In this document: piece after piece, positions 36,033 through 44,833 of the stretch
Numbering within the stretch: position 1 is the first letter of the stretch
How the letters are laid out: each line of letters begins with the position of its first letter
Assembly (NCBI GenBank): GCA_009691845.1
Contig: SIAJ01000004.1
Span: 1 to 64,000, forward strand
Direction: 5' to 3'
Source of the DNA: Gemmataceae bacterium
GTDB lineage: Bacteria > Planctomycetota > Planctomycetia > Gemmatales > Gemmataceae
DNA length: 64,000 nt
Notes under the pieces: generated by a model
Databases searched by the model: none
What the model saw: only the letters and a program-made list of their open reading frames with translations
What the model was told of the DNA's origin: nothing
Position numbers and translations under genes: made by a program

Positions 36033-37511
36033 TCAGGGCTGCCCCTTCGCCGATTCCGCCTTCAAGATGGCCGTCATGTTTTTCTTGTAAGCTTCCACCC
36101 CAGGCTGGCCGTATGGATTCACGTCCATCAGCCGGCCTTCCACCACCGTTGCCAGCATGAGCATCTGCATCAACTGGCCCATGCTGTGCTCGGAGAGCGT
36201 AGGCAGAGTCAGGTCCGTCGTGGGTCGGGCCGATTCAGCGTAGGCCTGGTTGGTGCCACGGAATGCCGCATTCAGCACGTCGGGCATTGTTTTTCGGGAG
36301 AACTGGTTCAGATCGTCTTCGTTCCGATCGGACATGCCGATCGGAATCGGTGCGTGCTTGGTGCTTTTTACGACCAGATTGTTGATGAGTTTGTCGCGCG
36401 CCCCTTCCTGATGCTGCTGGCCACGGGAGTGCAGATCGCGAGTTTGCACAACCGTAAACGGGGTCGGGCCCTGCCCCTGCTTGCCGAGCGATTCCGCGAG
36501 TAGCTGATCGTACCACAGGCCCAGGGCTTCGAGTTTTTTCGACCACACGGCCAGCACACGCGTGCTTTTCCCCAGTTCGGTGGCCATCAGATGATTGATG
36601 GCCGCGTATTGTAGAACGGGATTGCGATCGAACGGCTCCGACAAGAATCGCTGTGTCATGGTCGAAGCGCCGAGCAAGAGAGCCGGCACATCGATCCCAA
36701 CCACGGCAGCGGGTAACAACCCGACGGCCGAGAAAACTGAGAAGCGGCCGCCTACACCGTCCGGGATTTTCAGAATCTCTTCGTCCTTGAATCCATCGGC
36801 CCGGCTGAGTTCACGAAGTTTGCCGGACGGCCCGGTGATCGGCACCAGTCGCTTTCGCAGTTCCTCGGGCGAATGACCATAGTAGCGAATGAGTTCCTGG
36901 CGAACGACGCGATACGCGGTCGCTGTCTCGATCGTCCCACCCGACTTGCTGATGACGACGGCCCCCCAGCGTTCTTGCCGCATGGTGGGTTCGACGCAGA
37001 GGTTTTCCAGGAGATCGAGCAAATCTTGCAAAGCGTCGTTGTCGACGTTGTTCCCTTCGAAGTAAATTCGCGGCTTGTTCAGCCTCATTTTGGCGGGAAG
37101 TTCGTTGTGGTACGTGTGGCACAACGAATCGAAGAGGGCCTTGGCACCGAGGTACGACCCGCCGATGCCCAGCACGACGACGCGATCCACTTCTCCTTTC
37201 AACTTCTCGGCTGCCTGGATGATCTGGCCCAACTCGCTCGACTTTCCTTTTTGGCGATACTGCTCCATCAGCTTGCCTGGCAGGTCGATGAATGCACTAT
37301 CGAGTGGCAACATCTTCGACGGCGGGCTGACCATCGTCCGCTCGGAGGCGACTTGCTGGCGAACAGACATGAGTTGCTGCTTGACCGCCTCGACTCTTTC
37401 TGGACGCAAGTAGTGCTTACTCTGCAACTCGGCGAGCGGAGTCCATGCCTCGGCATGTGGAAGCAAGACGCCCGAGTAATCGAACTCGATGGCTTCGTCA
37501 GGAAGTTGCAT
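36033..37511 (-). CDS. pgi: Glucose-6-phosphate isomerase Pgi
   Basis: A 492-residue enzyme interconverting glucose-6-phosphate and fructose-6-phosphate. Family segments: VVVLGIGGSYLGAKAL, VISKSGGTIETATAYRV (phosphate-binding), PDGVGGRFSVFSAVGLLPAA, and NQFSRKTMPDVLNAAF. The catalytic Glu is expected in the FSRKTM region or near GKSTRVL; not assigned exactly. The length is somewhat shorter than E. coli Pgi (549) and typical of bacterial Pgi of the shorter type. It converges with the glucokinase gene and diverges from apgM, forming a glycolytic cluster. Confidence 0.93.
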   Translation of the reverse strand: MQLPDEAIEFDYSGVLLPHAEAWTPLAELQSKHYLRPERVEAVKQQLMSVRQQVASERTMVSPPSKMLPLDSAFIDLPGKLMEQYRQKGKSSELGQIIQAAEKLKGEVDRVVVLGIGGSYLGAKALFDSLCHTYHNELPAKMRLNKPRIYFEGNNVDNDALQDLLDLLENLCVEPTMRQERWGAVVISKSGGTIETATAYRVVRQELIRYYGHSPEELRKRLVPITGPSGKLRELSRADGFKDEEILKIPDGVGGRFSVFSAVGLLPAAVVGIDVPALLLGASTMTQRFLSEPFDRNPVLQYAAINHLMATELGKSTRVLAVWSKKLEALGLWYDQLLAESLGKQGQGPTPFTVVQTRDLHSRGQQHQEGARDKLINNLVVKSTKHAPIPIGMSDRNEDDLNQFSRKTMPDVLNAAFRGTNQAYAESARPTTDLTLPTLSEHSMGQLMQMLMLATVVEGRLMDVNPYGQPGVEAYKKNMTAILKAESAKGQP

Positions 37512-37522
37512 GGAACGCCTTA

Positions 37523-37578
37523 GTAGGACAGGCCTCCCGGCCTGTCATAGCCGCGACAGGCCGGGAGGCCTGTCCTAC
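37523..37578. repeat. Perfect hairpin between pgi and apgM
   Basis: Two 24-base arms (37523-37546, GTAGGACAGGCCTCCCGGCC at the left end, and 37555-37578) are perfectly inverted around an eight-base loop. It lies 11 bases before the pgi start on one side and about 100 bases before apgM on the other, so it sits in the shared upstream region rather than at a 3' end. Confidence 0.8.
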
Positions 37579-37682
37579 ATCATTTACGCTGAGACAAAAC
37601 AGGGCGTCGTGCGTGGCCAAAACTCGAGACTCGAATCTTGCGGATACTTTACGTCACATTTGAGCGTCCGTAAACTCCGCTC

Positions 37683-38885
37683 ATGAACATCCACGAACTC
37701 GTCGCCGAACTTCGCGAAACCAACGACTCCAAGATCGTGCTTCTGGTAGCCGATGGGCTGGGGGGCTTGCCCCTTCAGCCTGGCGGGAAGACCGAACTGG
37801 AGACTGCACGCACCCCGAACCTGGACGCTTGCGCTCGTGAAGGAACATGCGGACTGAGCATACCTGTTTTGCCGGGCATTACACCGGGAAGTGGCCCCGG
37901 ACACCTTGGGCTATTCGGCTACGACCCGCTCGAATATCGCATTGGCCGGGGCATCCTCGAAGCATTGGGCATCAATTTTTCCGTCGGCGCAAAAGACGTC
38001 GCGGTTCGGGGGAACTTCATCACCCTCGAAAACGGCAAAATCAAGGATCGGCGGGCGGGCAGGCCTACGACCGAACGCTGCGTGGCCATGGTCGAGAAGA
38101 TGCGGCACGTGAAGATTCCGGGAATTGAAGTATTCGTCGAACCGGTCAAGGAACATCGCTTCGTGGCCGTCTTCCGCGGCGACGGACTGGGCGACAAGGT
38201 CAACGATACCGATCCCCAGGCCGTAGGCGTACCAACGAACGTTGCCGAGGGGGCTGATGAAGCCTCCAAGCGAACTGCCAGCGTGGCGAACGAATTTGTC
38301 GCTCAGGTTGGCCGAATCTTGAAGGACGATGCTCCGACGAACGGCTGCACCCTGCGAGGTTTCGCACGGTATCCGAAGATTGGCACCATGAAGGAGGTCT
38401 ACGGCCTACGCTGTGCCGCCATCGCGGTCTACCCGATGTACAAGGGGCTGGCTCGACTCGTTGGGATGGATATTCTCGACGCGGGCGACACACTTGAATC
38501 GCAAGTCGCTCGGCTCAAGCAAGCGTGGAACGATTACGATTTCTTCTTCCTGCATTACAAGTACACGGACAGCACGGGCGAGGACGGCAACTTCTCAAAG
38601 AAGGTGGAGATGATCGAGAATCTCGACGCGGCCGTCTCTGGAATGCTCGAATTGAAACCCGATGTGTTCATCGTCACTGGCGATCACAGCACGCCGAGCA
38701 AGATGAAATCGCACTCCTGGCACCCGGTGCCCACGTTGATTCGTGCCACGATGGCCCGCACGGATGGCGTGACGGAGTTCAGCGAATCGGCCTGCTTACA
38801 GGGAGGCCTAGGCCAGTTTCAGGCTAAACACCTGATGCTGCTGGCGATGGCTCACGCGAATCGATTTGGCAAATACGGGGCGTAG
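37683..38885 (+). CDS. apgM: Archaeal-type cofactor-independent phosphoglycerate mutase ApgM
   Basis: A 400-residue member of the alkaline-phosphatase superfamily. N-terminal metal site LLVADGLGGLP, the ARTPNLDACAREGTCGL segment, GITPGSGPGHLGLFGYDP, and the C-terminal metal-binding VTGDHSTPSKMKSHSWHP are diagnostic for ApgM. It converts 3- to 2-phosphoglycerate, and completes a cluster with glucokinase and Pgi. Start at ATG 37683, about 170 bases from pgi on the opposite strand. The stop at 38883-38885 is followed by an open frame that continues to 39281. Confidence 0.9.
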   Translation: MNIHELVAELRETNDSKIVLLVADGLGGLPLQPGGKTELETARTPNLDACAREGTCGLSIPVLPGITPGSGPGHLGLFGYDPLEYRIGRGILEALGINFSVGAKDVAVRGNFITLENGKIKDRRAGRPTTERCVAMVEKMRHVKIPGIEVFVEPVKEHRFVAVFRGDGLGDKVNDTDPQAVGVPTNVAEGADEASKRTASVANEFVAQVGRILKDDAPTNGCTLRGFARYPKIGTMKEVYGLRCAAIAVYPMYKGLARLVGMDILDAGDTLESQVARLKQAWNDYDFFFLHYKYTDSTGEDGNFSKKVEMIENLDAAVSGMLELKPDVFIVTGDHSTPSKMKSHSWHPVPTLIRATMARTDGVTEFSESACLQGGLGQFQAKHLMLLAMAHANRFGKYGA

Positions 38886-39281
38886 CCTGGCTCGCAGGCG
38901 GCTATTCCAGTAGCTGCAACAATAATAGAAGCTCAAGCCGAGAGACGGGAGATTCACGAACGACTTCGTCCACGACAAGGCACCGTCCTTGTACGTAGGC
39001 GATGCGTCGGCGATTTCGACCGGAAGGCTCAGGCTGAACTTGCCGAGGATATTCTGAAAGTAACTCGTCCAGACGTTGGCGATGTTTGTGCCGAGGTAGC
39101 CCCGACGCCCATGGCGTCAGGGACCAGGGACCGAGGTCCGGCTGAGATGATGGACTTCGCCTACACTTTGGGCCACGCTCAACGGCTTCTTGAGAAAGAA
39201 CCCGCTCATCCAAATCCCATAAGGGATTACTTGAATCGCGTCTTGGACGATGCGCGATTGGTCTTGAAGTGCGTGTTTTGA
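38886..39281 (+). pseudogene. Possible gene remnant downstream of apgM
   Basis: The reading frame of apgM remains open after its stop for another 131 codons (to the TGA at 39279-39281). It encodes ordered-looking segments such as RREIHERLRPRQGTV, AQAELAEDILKVTRP and RDYLNRVLDDARLVLK, but has no start codon before an ATG near 39109 and no ribosome site. Its 3' end overlaps the opposite-strand gene at 39227-39334. I read it as a decayed gene or chance; I could not name a family. Confidence 0.3.
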
Positions 39282-39334
39282 ATCCGCTTCTTACGAATCT
39301 TCGTGGCTTTGCGGCGGGCCTTACTCTTCTGCAT
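39227..39334 (-). CDS. Small basic protein of 35 residues
   Basis: A 35-residue protein, MQKSKARRKATKIRKKRIQN followed by fifteen more residues, with 16 Lys or Arg. The start at 39334 has a strong ribosome site GGAGAG six bases upstream. It looks like a small ribosome-associated or RNA-binding peptide, but no ribosomal protein family is certain. A longer frame to 39502 exists but the added residues are not basic. The opposite-strand remnant overlaps its 3' end. Confidence 0.55.
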   Translation of the reverse strand: MQKSKARRKATKIRKKRIQNTHFKTNRASSKTRFK

Positions 39335-39639
39335 GAAATTCTCTCCAGTATTGCGTCTCGATGATTGTAAGACGATCACGCCAGTTGGCGAGGGCAAATT
39401 GGCGAGCTTTGAGCATGAGCGACCGCGAGACCCTTGCTCAGTCACGCTTTCGTGATCGTTTCCTGCTGGACTGAGCCCTGAAAGCAAAGCAGGTGTGGCC
39501 AAAGAATCATCCGAACGTCAGATCGGTCTCGCCTTGAGTTTGCACCTTCGGGATTAGCACTTATCGTCCGCGTGTTGTACGCTGCCGGCAGAATCGTTAC
39601 CGCCAACTCACTCGGAACGCGTTCCGGGCCCGACCATCA
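39335..39639. other. Gene-free stretch between the small basic protein and a pseudogene
   Basis: About 300 bases with no supported gene. It should contain the leader and promoter of the small basic gene (reading left); no clear promoter hexamers were found. Confidence 0.4.
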
Positions 39640-40150
39640 TGCACCACGAATCAGAAGTTCTCGATGCCCCGGCACCCACAACAACATGCGACTTGCCGAC
39701 CCTGCTGATCATCGGAGATCCGAGCGGGCTCAATACTGCCCGGGAGACTATCATCGAGTTGGGACTGGGTTGAAAGTCATCTGCGCCAATTCCGCGTTCG
39801 ATGCTCACAAGGGGTCCCGCGATTGCCCGGCGTCTGGCACAGGCGTCGATCAAGACAGGTCTGTGCGATAGCCCAGCGGCCAATTGTGTTAGTCGCCCCT
39901 GAACCGAGCCTGCTGAATTCCATCACTCACGGAAATCTGCAGGTCTCGAGCGACGGTCAACAGTTAGAACTCCATTTTCCAACGGGGGGCGCCAAGCTCG
40001 ACGAAACCTTTCGCGCTGAGCTTAGTGAGAAGGATCCTCTGCTCTTTCACGACGTCACCGAGACTAAGAGTGCACCGGTACAGAAGTCCCTGTTTTTCCT
40101 ATCCCCGGGTTCGACACCTCCCATAGGTCGCCATCGCGTCCCGCCGACAT
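39640..40150 (+). pseudogene. Decayed response-regulator/ATPase-like gene
   Basis: Three consecutive frames contain pieces of what looks like one gene. Frame one (ATG at 39640) reads a receiver-like start with LLIIGDPSGLNTARETIIEL; after a stop near 39772 a second frame reads LKVICANSAFDAHKGSRD; a third (from about 39877) reads LLNSITHGNLQVSSDGQQL, which resembles the N-box NAITHGN of RsbW/HATPase anti-sigma kinases. Frameshifts and stops between them indicate inactivation. Together they suggest a receiver plus HATPase protein, as found in planctomycetes. The match is by eye. Confidence 0.4.
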
Positions 40151-40197
40151 AGAACAATCGGTTGCCGATCCAGGCTATGGTCGCGGCTGGACTCTGC

Positions 40198-40268
40198 CGT
40201 AGCTGAATTCGTGAGAATTCAGCACTGCGGCCTGCCCAATCCTCTGAATTCTCACGAATTCAGCTACG
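40198..40268. repeat. Perfect inverted repeat, family C copy 1, in the metK leader
   Basis: Two 25-base arms (40198-40222 and 40244-40268), CGTAGCTGAATTCGTGAGAA at the left end, are perfect inverted copies. Each arm is itself a hairpin (CTGAATTC-GTGA-GAATTCAG). It ends 17 bases before the metK GTG, so it lies in the untranslated leader. A single copy of the same hairpin occurs at 45626-45657. Confidence 0.85.
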
Positions 40269-40285
40269 AAAAACCGGAGCATGCG

Positions 40286-41536
40286 GTGAGCGAGCGATTC
40301 CTGTTTACGAGCGAATCGGTTTCCATGGGCCACCCGGATAAGGTGGCCGATCAAATTTCCGATGCCGTTCTCGATTTCTGTCTGAAGCACGATCCCACCA
40401 GCCGCGTGGCCTGCGAGACACTCGTCACCACCAACCTAGCCATCGTGGCCGGGGAAATCACGACGCGTGCTCCGCTGACCGTCGGGGCCATCCAGACGCT
40501 GGCTCGCGAAACGATTCACGATATCGGCTACACCGATCATGAGATGGAATTTACTGCAGACACCTGCAACGTCATCAGCTATGTCCACGCCCAGTCGCCA
40601 CACATCAGCATGGGCGTCGATGTTGGCGGGGCCGGCGATCAAGGCATGATGTTCGGCTTCGCCTGCGACGAGACGCCTGCCCTCATGCCGTTGCCAATCC
40701 ACGTGGCCCATCGACTGGTAGAAAACCACGCCAGCCTGCGTTCGAGCGGCAAGCTGTCGTTCCTGCGTCCCGACGCCAAGAGCCAGGTGACGGTCGAATA
40801 CAACCCAGATGGCACGCCAGCCCGCTTCGACACCATCGTTCTTTCCACCCAGCACGACAAGAGCGTAATGCTGACGAAGAACGGTGCCGAGAGCTTCACG
40901 GACGCCGCCCGCCAAGAAATCATTGACAAACTCATCTCCCCGACACTGAAGGCGGAACGGCCCGATCTCATGAAGGGCCCGCTCGTGATGATGACGCCGG
41001 AAGACCCGAACAAGCGTGTCCCGGATGGCGGCATCAAGTGCTTCATCAATCCGACCGGCTGCTTCCTCGTCGGCGGGCCGCACGGCGACTGCGGGCTGAC
41101 AGGCCGCAAGATCATCGTCGATTCGTATGGCGGTCGTGGTCGGCACGGTGGCGGAGCATTCAGCGGCAAGGATCCGACCAAGGTCGATCGCTCGGCCGCG
41201 TATGTGGCTCGCTACATCGCCAAAAACATCGTGGCCGCCAAGCTGGCCCGGGAGTGCGAAGTGCAACTCAGCTACGCGATCGGCCACCCCGATCCGCTGA
41301 GCATCTGGGTGAATACGAACGGCACGATGGTGAAGGGCCTGACCGAAGAGAAGCTGATCGGCATGATCCGCGAACACTTCCGGCTGACGCCAAAAGGCAT
41401 CATCGAGAGCCTGGACCTACGAAGGCCGATCTACAAGGAAACCGCGCGACATGGCCACTTCGGCCGCGAACGAGCCGAGTTCACCTGGGAAAAGACCGAC
41501 AAGGCCGAGGCCCTCAAGAAAGCGGCTGGCCTGTAA
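40286..41536 (+). CDS. metK: S-adenosylmethionine synthetase MetK
   Basis: A 416-residue enzyme making SAM from methionine and ATP. Signatures: [21 protein letters not shown] (ATP/metal site starts at GHPDK), [16 protein letters not shown], and [19 protein letters not shown]. Start is GTG at 40286 with GGAG at 40275-40278; an upstream ATG at 40211 lies inside the repeat arm and would add 25 residues not found in the family. No S-box or other known SAM riboswitch was recognised in the leader. Downstream is a repeat cluster. Confidence 0.94.
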   Translation: MSERFLFTSESVSMGHPDKVADQISDAVLDFCLKHDPTSRVACETLVTTNLAIVAGEITTRAPLTVGAIQTLARETIHDIGYTDHEMEFTADTCNVISYVHAQSPHISMGVDVGGAGDQGMMFGFACDETPALMPLPIHVAHRLVENHASLRSSGKLSFLRPDAKSQVTVEYNPDGTPARFDTIVLSTQHDKSVMLTKNGAESFTDAARQEIIDKLISPTLKAERPDLMKGPLVMMTPEDPNKRVPDGGIKCFINPTGCFLVGGPHGDCGLTGRKIIVDSYGGRGRHGGGAFSGKDPTKVDRSAAYVARYIAKNIVAAKLARECEVQLSYAIGHPDPLSIWVNTNGTMVKGLTEEKLIGMIREHFRLTPKGIIESLDLRRPIYKETARHGHFGRERAEFTWEKTDKAEALKKAAGL

Positions 41537-41543
41537 TGCGTGG

Positions 41544-41637
41544 GGGCAGACCTCCGCTCTGTCCTCGTGGGGACGGACCTCCAGTCTGTCCACTCCGTTA
41601 ACTTGGGAGCTTAGAGGGACAGACCTCCGGTCCGTCC
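41544..41637. repeat. Three-copy short repeat between metK and the dehydrogenase gene
   Basis: Three 21-base imperfect copies (41544-41564, 41571-41591 and 41617-41637) of the type GGACAGACCTCCGGTCCGTCC, each nearly palindromic. Together they can fold as several hairpins. They fill the gap before the gene at 41662. Confidence 0.7.
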
Positions 41638-41661
41638 CCACGGTTTTTTGAGACTCATCCA

Positions 41662-42591
41662 ATGCCCCTCCGCGTTCTTGCCGATCTTCCGGTTTCGCCC
41701 ACCGTCACCCAATTGCTGGCGGGCAATGTGCAACTAATCCCGTGGGATACGCGGGATGGCAAGTTCGATGCGATTTACACCTACGGCCATCCGAAAGTCG
41801 ATGCCGCGTTGATGGATCAACTTGCGGGCATTCGCGTCATCAGCAATTTCGGTGTCGGCGTCGATCACATTGATGTCGCTGCTGCAACGGCTCGTGGCAT
41901 TCCCGTGGGCAACACTCCGGGCATTCTCGATGGAGCCACGGCCGACCTGGCGTTCTCGCTGATCCTCGCAGCCGGTCGCCGCATCGTTGAAGGCGACGTC
42001 TATGCCAAGGGCCCGTCGTTTACGCATTACGATCCGAGCTATATGCTAGGCCGCGAGGTCCACCATGCCACGCTCGGAATCTTCGGCCTGGGCCGTATCG
42101 GCGAGCAGGTTGCTCAACGGGCACGCGGCTTCGACATGCACGTGCTTTACCACAACCGCAATCGCCGCCCCGAGGTCGAACAGCGGCTCGGAGTGAAGCA
42201 TGTCTCGAGAGACGAATTGCTCGCAACTTCCGATTATGTGCTACTGATGCTGCCGTTGACGAATGAGACGCGTGGCATGATTGGCCCGGCCGAACTTCGG
42301 CAGATGAAGCCGACGGCCGCCCTCATCAACGCCGCACGAGGTGCTCACGTTGACACGATGGCACTGACGGAAGCATTATCGAAGAAGACCATCCGCATGG
42401 CCGCGTTGGACGTGACCGATCCGGAACCTTTGCCCCGCGATCATTCACTGTTGAAGCTTGACAACGTGATCATCACACCTCACCTCGGTAGTGCCACGGA
42501 AGAAACTCGACGCAAGATGGCGGAGATGTCCGTGGAGAATTTGCTTGCTGGATTGGCGGGCAAGCCATTGGTGAACCGGGTCGGAGCCTGA
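41662..42591 (+). CDS. D-2-hydroxyacid dehydrogenase (glyoxylate/hydroxypyruvate reductase type)
   Basis: A 309-residue NAD(P)-dependent enzyme. The Rossmann fold carries GLGRIGEQVA; catalytic residues are Arg in NAARGAHVD, Glu in DPEPLP and His in ITPHLGSAT. Substrate is probably glyoxylate, hydroxypyruvate or a related 2-oxoacid, but length and sequence do not decide between them. A reductase of glyoxylate would run opposite to the glycolate oxidase encoded at the start of the window, but the genes are 40 kb apart. The stop is embedded in a hairpin. Confidence 0.85.
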   Translation: MPLRVLADLPVSPTVTQLLAGNVQLIPWDTRDGKFDAIYTYGHPKVDAALMDQLAGIRVISNFGVGVDHIDVAAATARGIPVGNTPGILDGATADLAFSLILAAGRRIVEGDVYAKGPSFTHYDPSYMLGREVHHATLGIFGLGRIGEQVAQRARGFDMHVLYHNRNRRPEVEQRLGVKHVSRDELLATSDYVLLMLPLTNETRGMIGPAELRQMKPTAALINAARGAHVDTMALTEALSKKTIRMAALDVTDPEPLPRDHSLLKLDNVIITPHLGSATEETRRKMAEMSVENLLAGLAGKPLVNRVGA

Positions 42592-42639
42592 AGCGTCAGC
42601 GAAGGCGACCACACTCGCCTTCGCTGACGCTTCAGGCTC
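42584..42639. repeat. Long perfect hairpin, family B copy 2, between converging genes
   Basis: Arms 42584-42608 (GAGCCTGAAGCGTCAGCGAA at the left end) and 42615-42639 are perfect inverted copies of 25 bases with loop CCACAC. The dehydrogenase stop (42589-42591) is inside it; the esterase stop begins four bases after it. It shares GAGCCTGA and GCGAAGG with the hairpin at 31454. Confidence 0.85.
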
Positions 42640-42642
42640 TAC

Positions 42643-44601
42643 TCACTTCCGCTCAAACTTCCCCTCTGCCCCGGCCAGTTTGTAGATCGCCGCCGTTTTG
42701 TCGAAGGCCTTATCCTTCGCGTTGATGAGCGTCAGCTTCACATCCGGAGCCAGCAGACCGAGGGCCGTCGGCAAATCGATCACGCGATCGATGTTGAGGA
42801 AGTAGGGGCCATCGCGGTGAGAGGTAGGGGGATCGAGGATGACGAGTTCCTTGACCTTTGTGGTCATCATTAGCGATGCATAGGCAGCAAGAAGTCCGCC
42901 GCTACCACGGCCGACAAGTCTGTGTTTATTTCCATCAGACGCTAGAAGCGAAGCAACATCCCGAACTCGTCCCGAGTCAACTGTCTGGCCAATTAAGGCG
43001 AGTGACCTCTCAACCGTGTTCGGCGGGTTTTTTCGGCTCCAACGACCAAGGCCGGTTCCACGACTCGACAGGCCAACGAACGAGTTGTCACCCGCGATGA
43101 TCTTTAACCAATACTCACTAGCATCCTTCGCGATTTCATCATCCTTCAGAATGATCAACACTTCGTCGGCGAATCTAAACTTGCTGCCCTTACCAATGGA
43201 AAAGACGTGGGTGTAGATGTCGAGCCCGTCCTTCGTGTCCCAGCGAAGTTTGGACCAGTCTTCATTCAAAACCTCGAACGGTTCCCCGGCTGGCACCTTC
43301 TCAGGCAACGCCCGAAAGCTCGTCTCCCGCAACTTCTTCACCAGTCCCGCCTTCCACGCTGCGAAATCCTCCTTCTTCGCTGGCAATTTCACATCGACCG
43401 CCGGCACGAACAATTCATCCACGCGATCATTGATTTGATCCTTCGGCAGATCCTTGTCTTCGGGGAAGACGCGCAGCAGTTTGCCATCGATCTTCGGGAA
43501 GTCGGGATCCTTGACCTGCACCGGCGACCCGTCGCGACGGAGGTGGAAGTTGAAGGTGCCAAAGATCGCGACCCGCAAATCCGGCCTGTAGTCGTGGCCA
43601 CCTTTTGATACGTGCTCCATCAAGTTTTCTTTCGCCCCGAGCATGTCGTAGCACTTACGCATTCGCTCCATATTGCGGCGATTGCCGTCCATTGGGAAGA
43701 TCGGGTCGTTGTCGCTGTTCGCGAACAGGAGCGGCTTCGGGGCGAACAGGGCGAGCGAGGTTGTCCATTCCCACTGGTAGGTGTTCACGAAGAACATGCA
43801 ATCGCAGTGGCCGTTGATGACCTTGTTGGTCACGTAACTTTCGAGATCGCTCATGCCGGAAACGGGCACCGCTACCTTCACCCGCTCGTCGGCGGCCGCG
43901 ATCCACACCGTCGTTGCTCCTCCGCCGGAGATGCCGGTGACGCCGATCCGCTCAGCATCGACTTCGGGCCGGTTCACGAGATAGTCGATGGCACGAATGC
44001 CGTTCCAACATTCGACTCCCGCCGGCGTGTAGCCACGATTCTGCCACCAGAAGCGGTTCAGGTTGTAGGTGCCATGATGCTTGCCCGTGACTTCGCCGAG
44101 TTGCAACGTATCGACGACGAGACATACGTAGCCGTTCGAGGCGAACCACAGGCCGTGATCCTGAAACGCAGTCTTGTTGCCATCGCGACCTTTGCCCGAG
44201 TGCCCGCAAACATAGAGGATGGCGGGATACTTCGGCTGTTTGCCAACCCGGACGTCGGCCGGGCGATACAGGTTGCCGGTCACGTACAAGCCTGGCTTGC
44301 TCTGGAAATGCACGTTCTCGATGGTCACGTTGCCGCGATCGAACTTGCCAGTCACAGTTGCCTTCAACGGCGTCTTCTCCGGCAATGGCCACAGGCCGAG
44401 CATGTCGAGAAACTGTTCCTTCAGCTTCGGTCGTTTCGCTTCCCATTCGGCCTTGGTCTTCGCCCCATCCATGAAGCGTTCGCTCAGTTCCTTGGTCTTG
44501 GCCGTGAGATACTTGTGCATCGCCTCATCGGCCTTGGCGGTATCGGGTGGATCGGCAATGGGAGTCATGGCGATGATGGAGAGTAGAAGTGAATTGGTCA
44601 T
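42643..44601 (-). CDS. Acetyl-xylan-esterase-like alpha/beta hydrolase
   Basis: A 652-residue protein. It begins with a short hydrophobic stretch (SLLLSIIAMTPIADPP), possibly a signal peptide. The hydrolase core has the nucleophile elbow GISGGGATT (Ser of GxSxGG), a downstream FANSDNDPIFPMDG with the acid residue, and HVSKGGHDYR with the probable catalytic His. This matches AXE1/DUF-type acetyl esterases widespread in planctomycetes; the natural ester is unknown. Residues after about 420 form a second, less clear domain. Start chosen at 44601 with AGGAGG six bases upstream, rather than the in-frame ATG at 44733. Confidence 0.78.
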   Translation of the reverse strand: MTNSLLLSIIAMTPIADPPDTAKADEAMHKYLTAKTKELSERFMDGAKTKAEWEAKRPKLKEQFLDMLGLWPLPEKTPLKATVTGKFDRGNVTIENVHFQSKPGLYVTGNLYRPADVRVGKQPKYPAILYVCGHSGKGRDGNKTAFQDHGLWFASNGYVCLVVDTLQLGEVTGKHHGTYNLNRFWWQNRGYTPAGVECWNGIRAIDYLVNRPEVDAERIGVTGISGGGATTVWIAAADERVKVAVPVSGMSDLESYVTNKVINGHCDCMFFVNTYQWEWTTSLALFAPKPLLFANSDNDPIFPMDGNRRNMERMRKCYDMLGAKENLMEHVSKGGHDYRPDLRVAIFGTFNFHLRRDGSPVQVKDPDFPKIDGKLLRVFPEDKDLPKDQINDRVDELFVPAVDVKLPAKKEDFAAWKAGLVKKLRETSFRALPEKVPAGEPFEVLNEDWSKLRWDTKDGLDIYTHVFSIGKGSKFRFADEVLIILKDDEIAKDASEYWLKIIAGDNSFVGLSSRGTGLGRWSRKNPPNTVERSLALIGQTVDSGRVRDVASLLASDGNKHRLVGRGSGGLLAAYASLMMTTKVKELVILDPPTSHRDGPYFLNIDRVIDLPTALGLLAPDVKLTLINAKDKAFDKTAAIYKLAGAEGKFERK

Positions 44602-44833
44602 GGCGAATCCTCCTGTGGGAGTGCTTATTCGTTTGTCAACACAACCGTCCGAGAGTCTGCTTTGGAACCTTTCAAATGTGTCAAAACAGACAGGGCGAGA
44701 GATTGGGACCCCTTCGAGTAGTAAGCGACCCAATGCTTACTTTCAACAATAGACATGTATTTCGCAACCTTCAAATGTAAACAGCAACTTGAAGAAAATG
44801 GGCAAGTTCTTTTGAGTGATCAGAATTCCTCGC

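Noticed and set aside
40211-40285. ATG start for MetK inside the repeat
   Set aside because: It would add 25 residues encoded by a hairpin arm; GTG at 40286 has a GGAG site and matches the family N-terminus.
40150-40285. SAM riboswitch before metK
   Set aside because: The leader holds a perfect inverted repeat, but no conserved S-box, SAM-II or SAM-IV elements; the same unit occurs elsewhere away from SAM genes.
41544-41637. CRISPR array
   Set aside because: Three imperfect copies spaced by 6 and 25 bases, each palindromic and with no regular spacers or cas genes; this is a repeat cluster, not an array.
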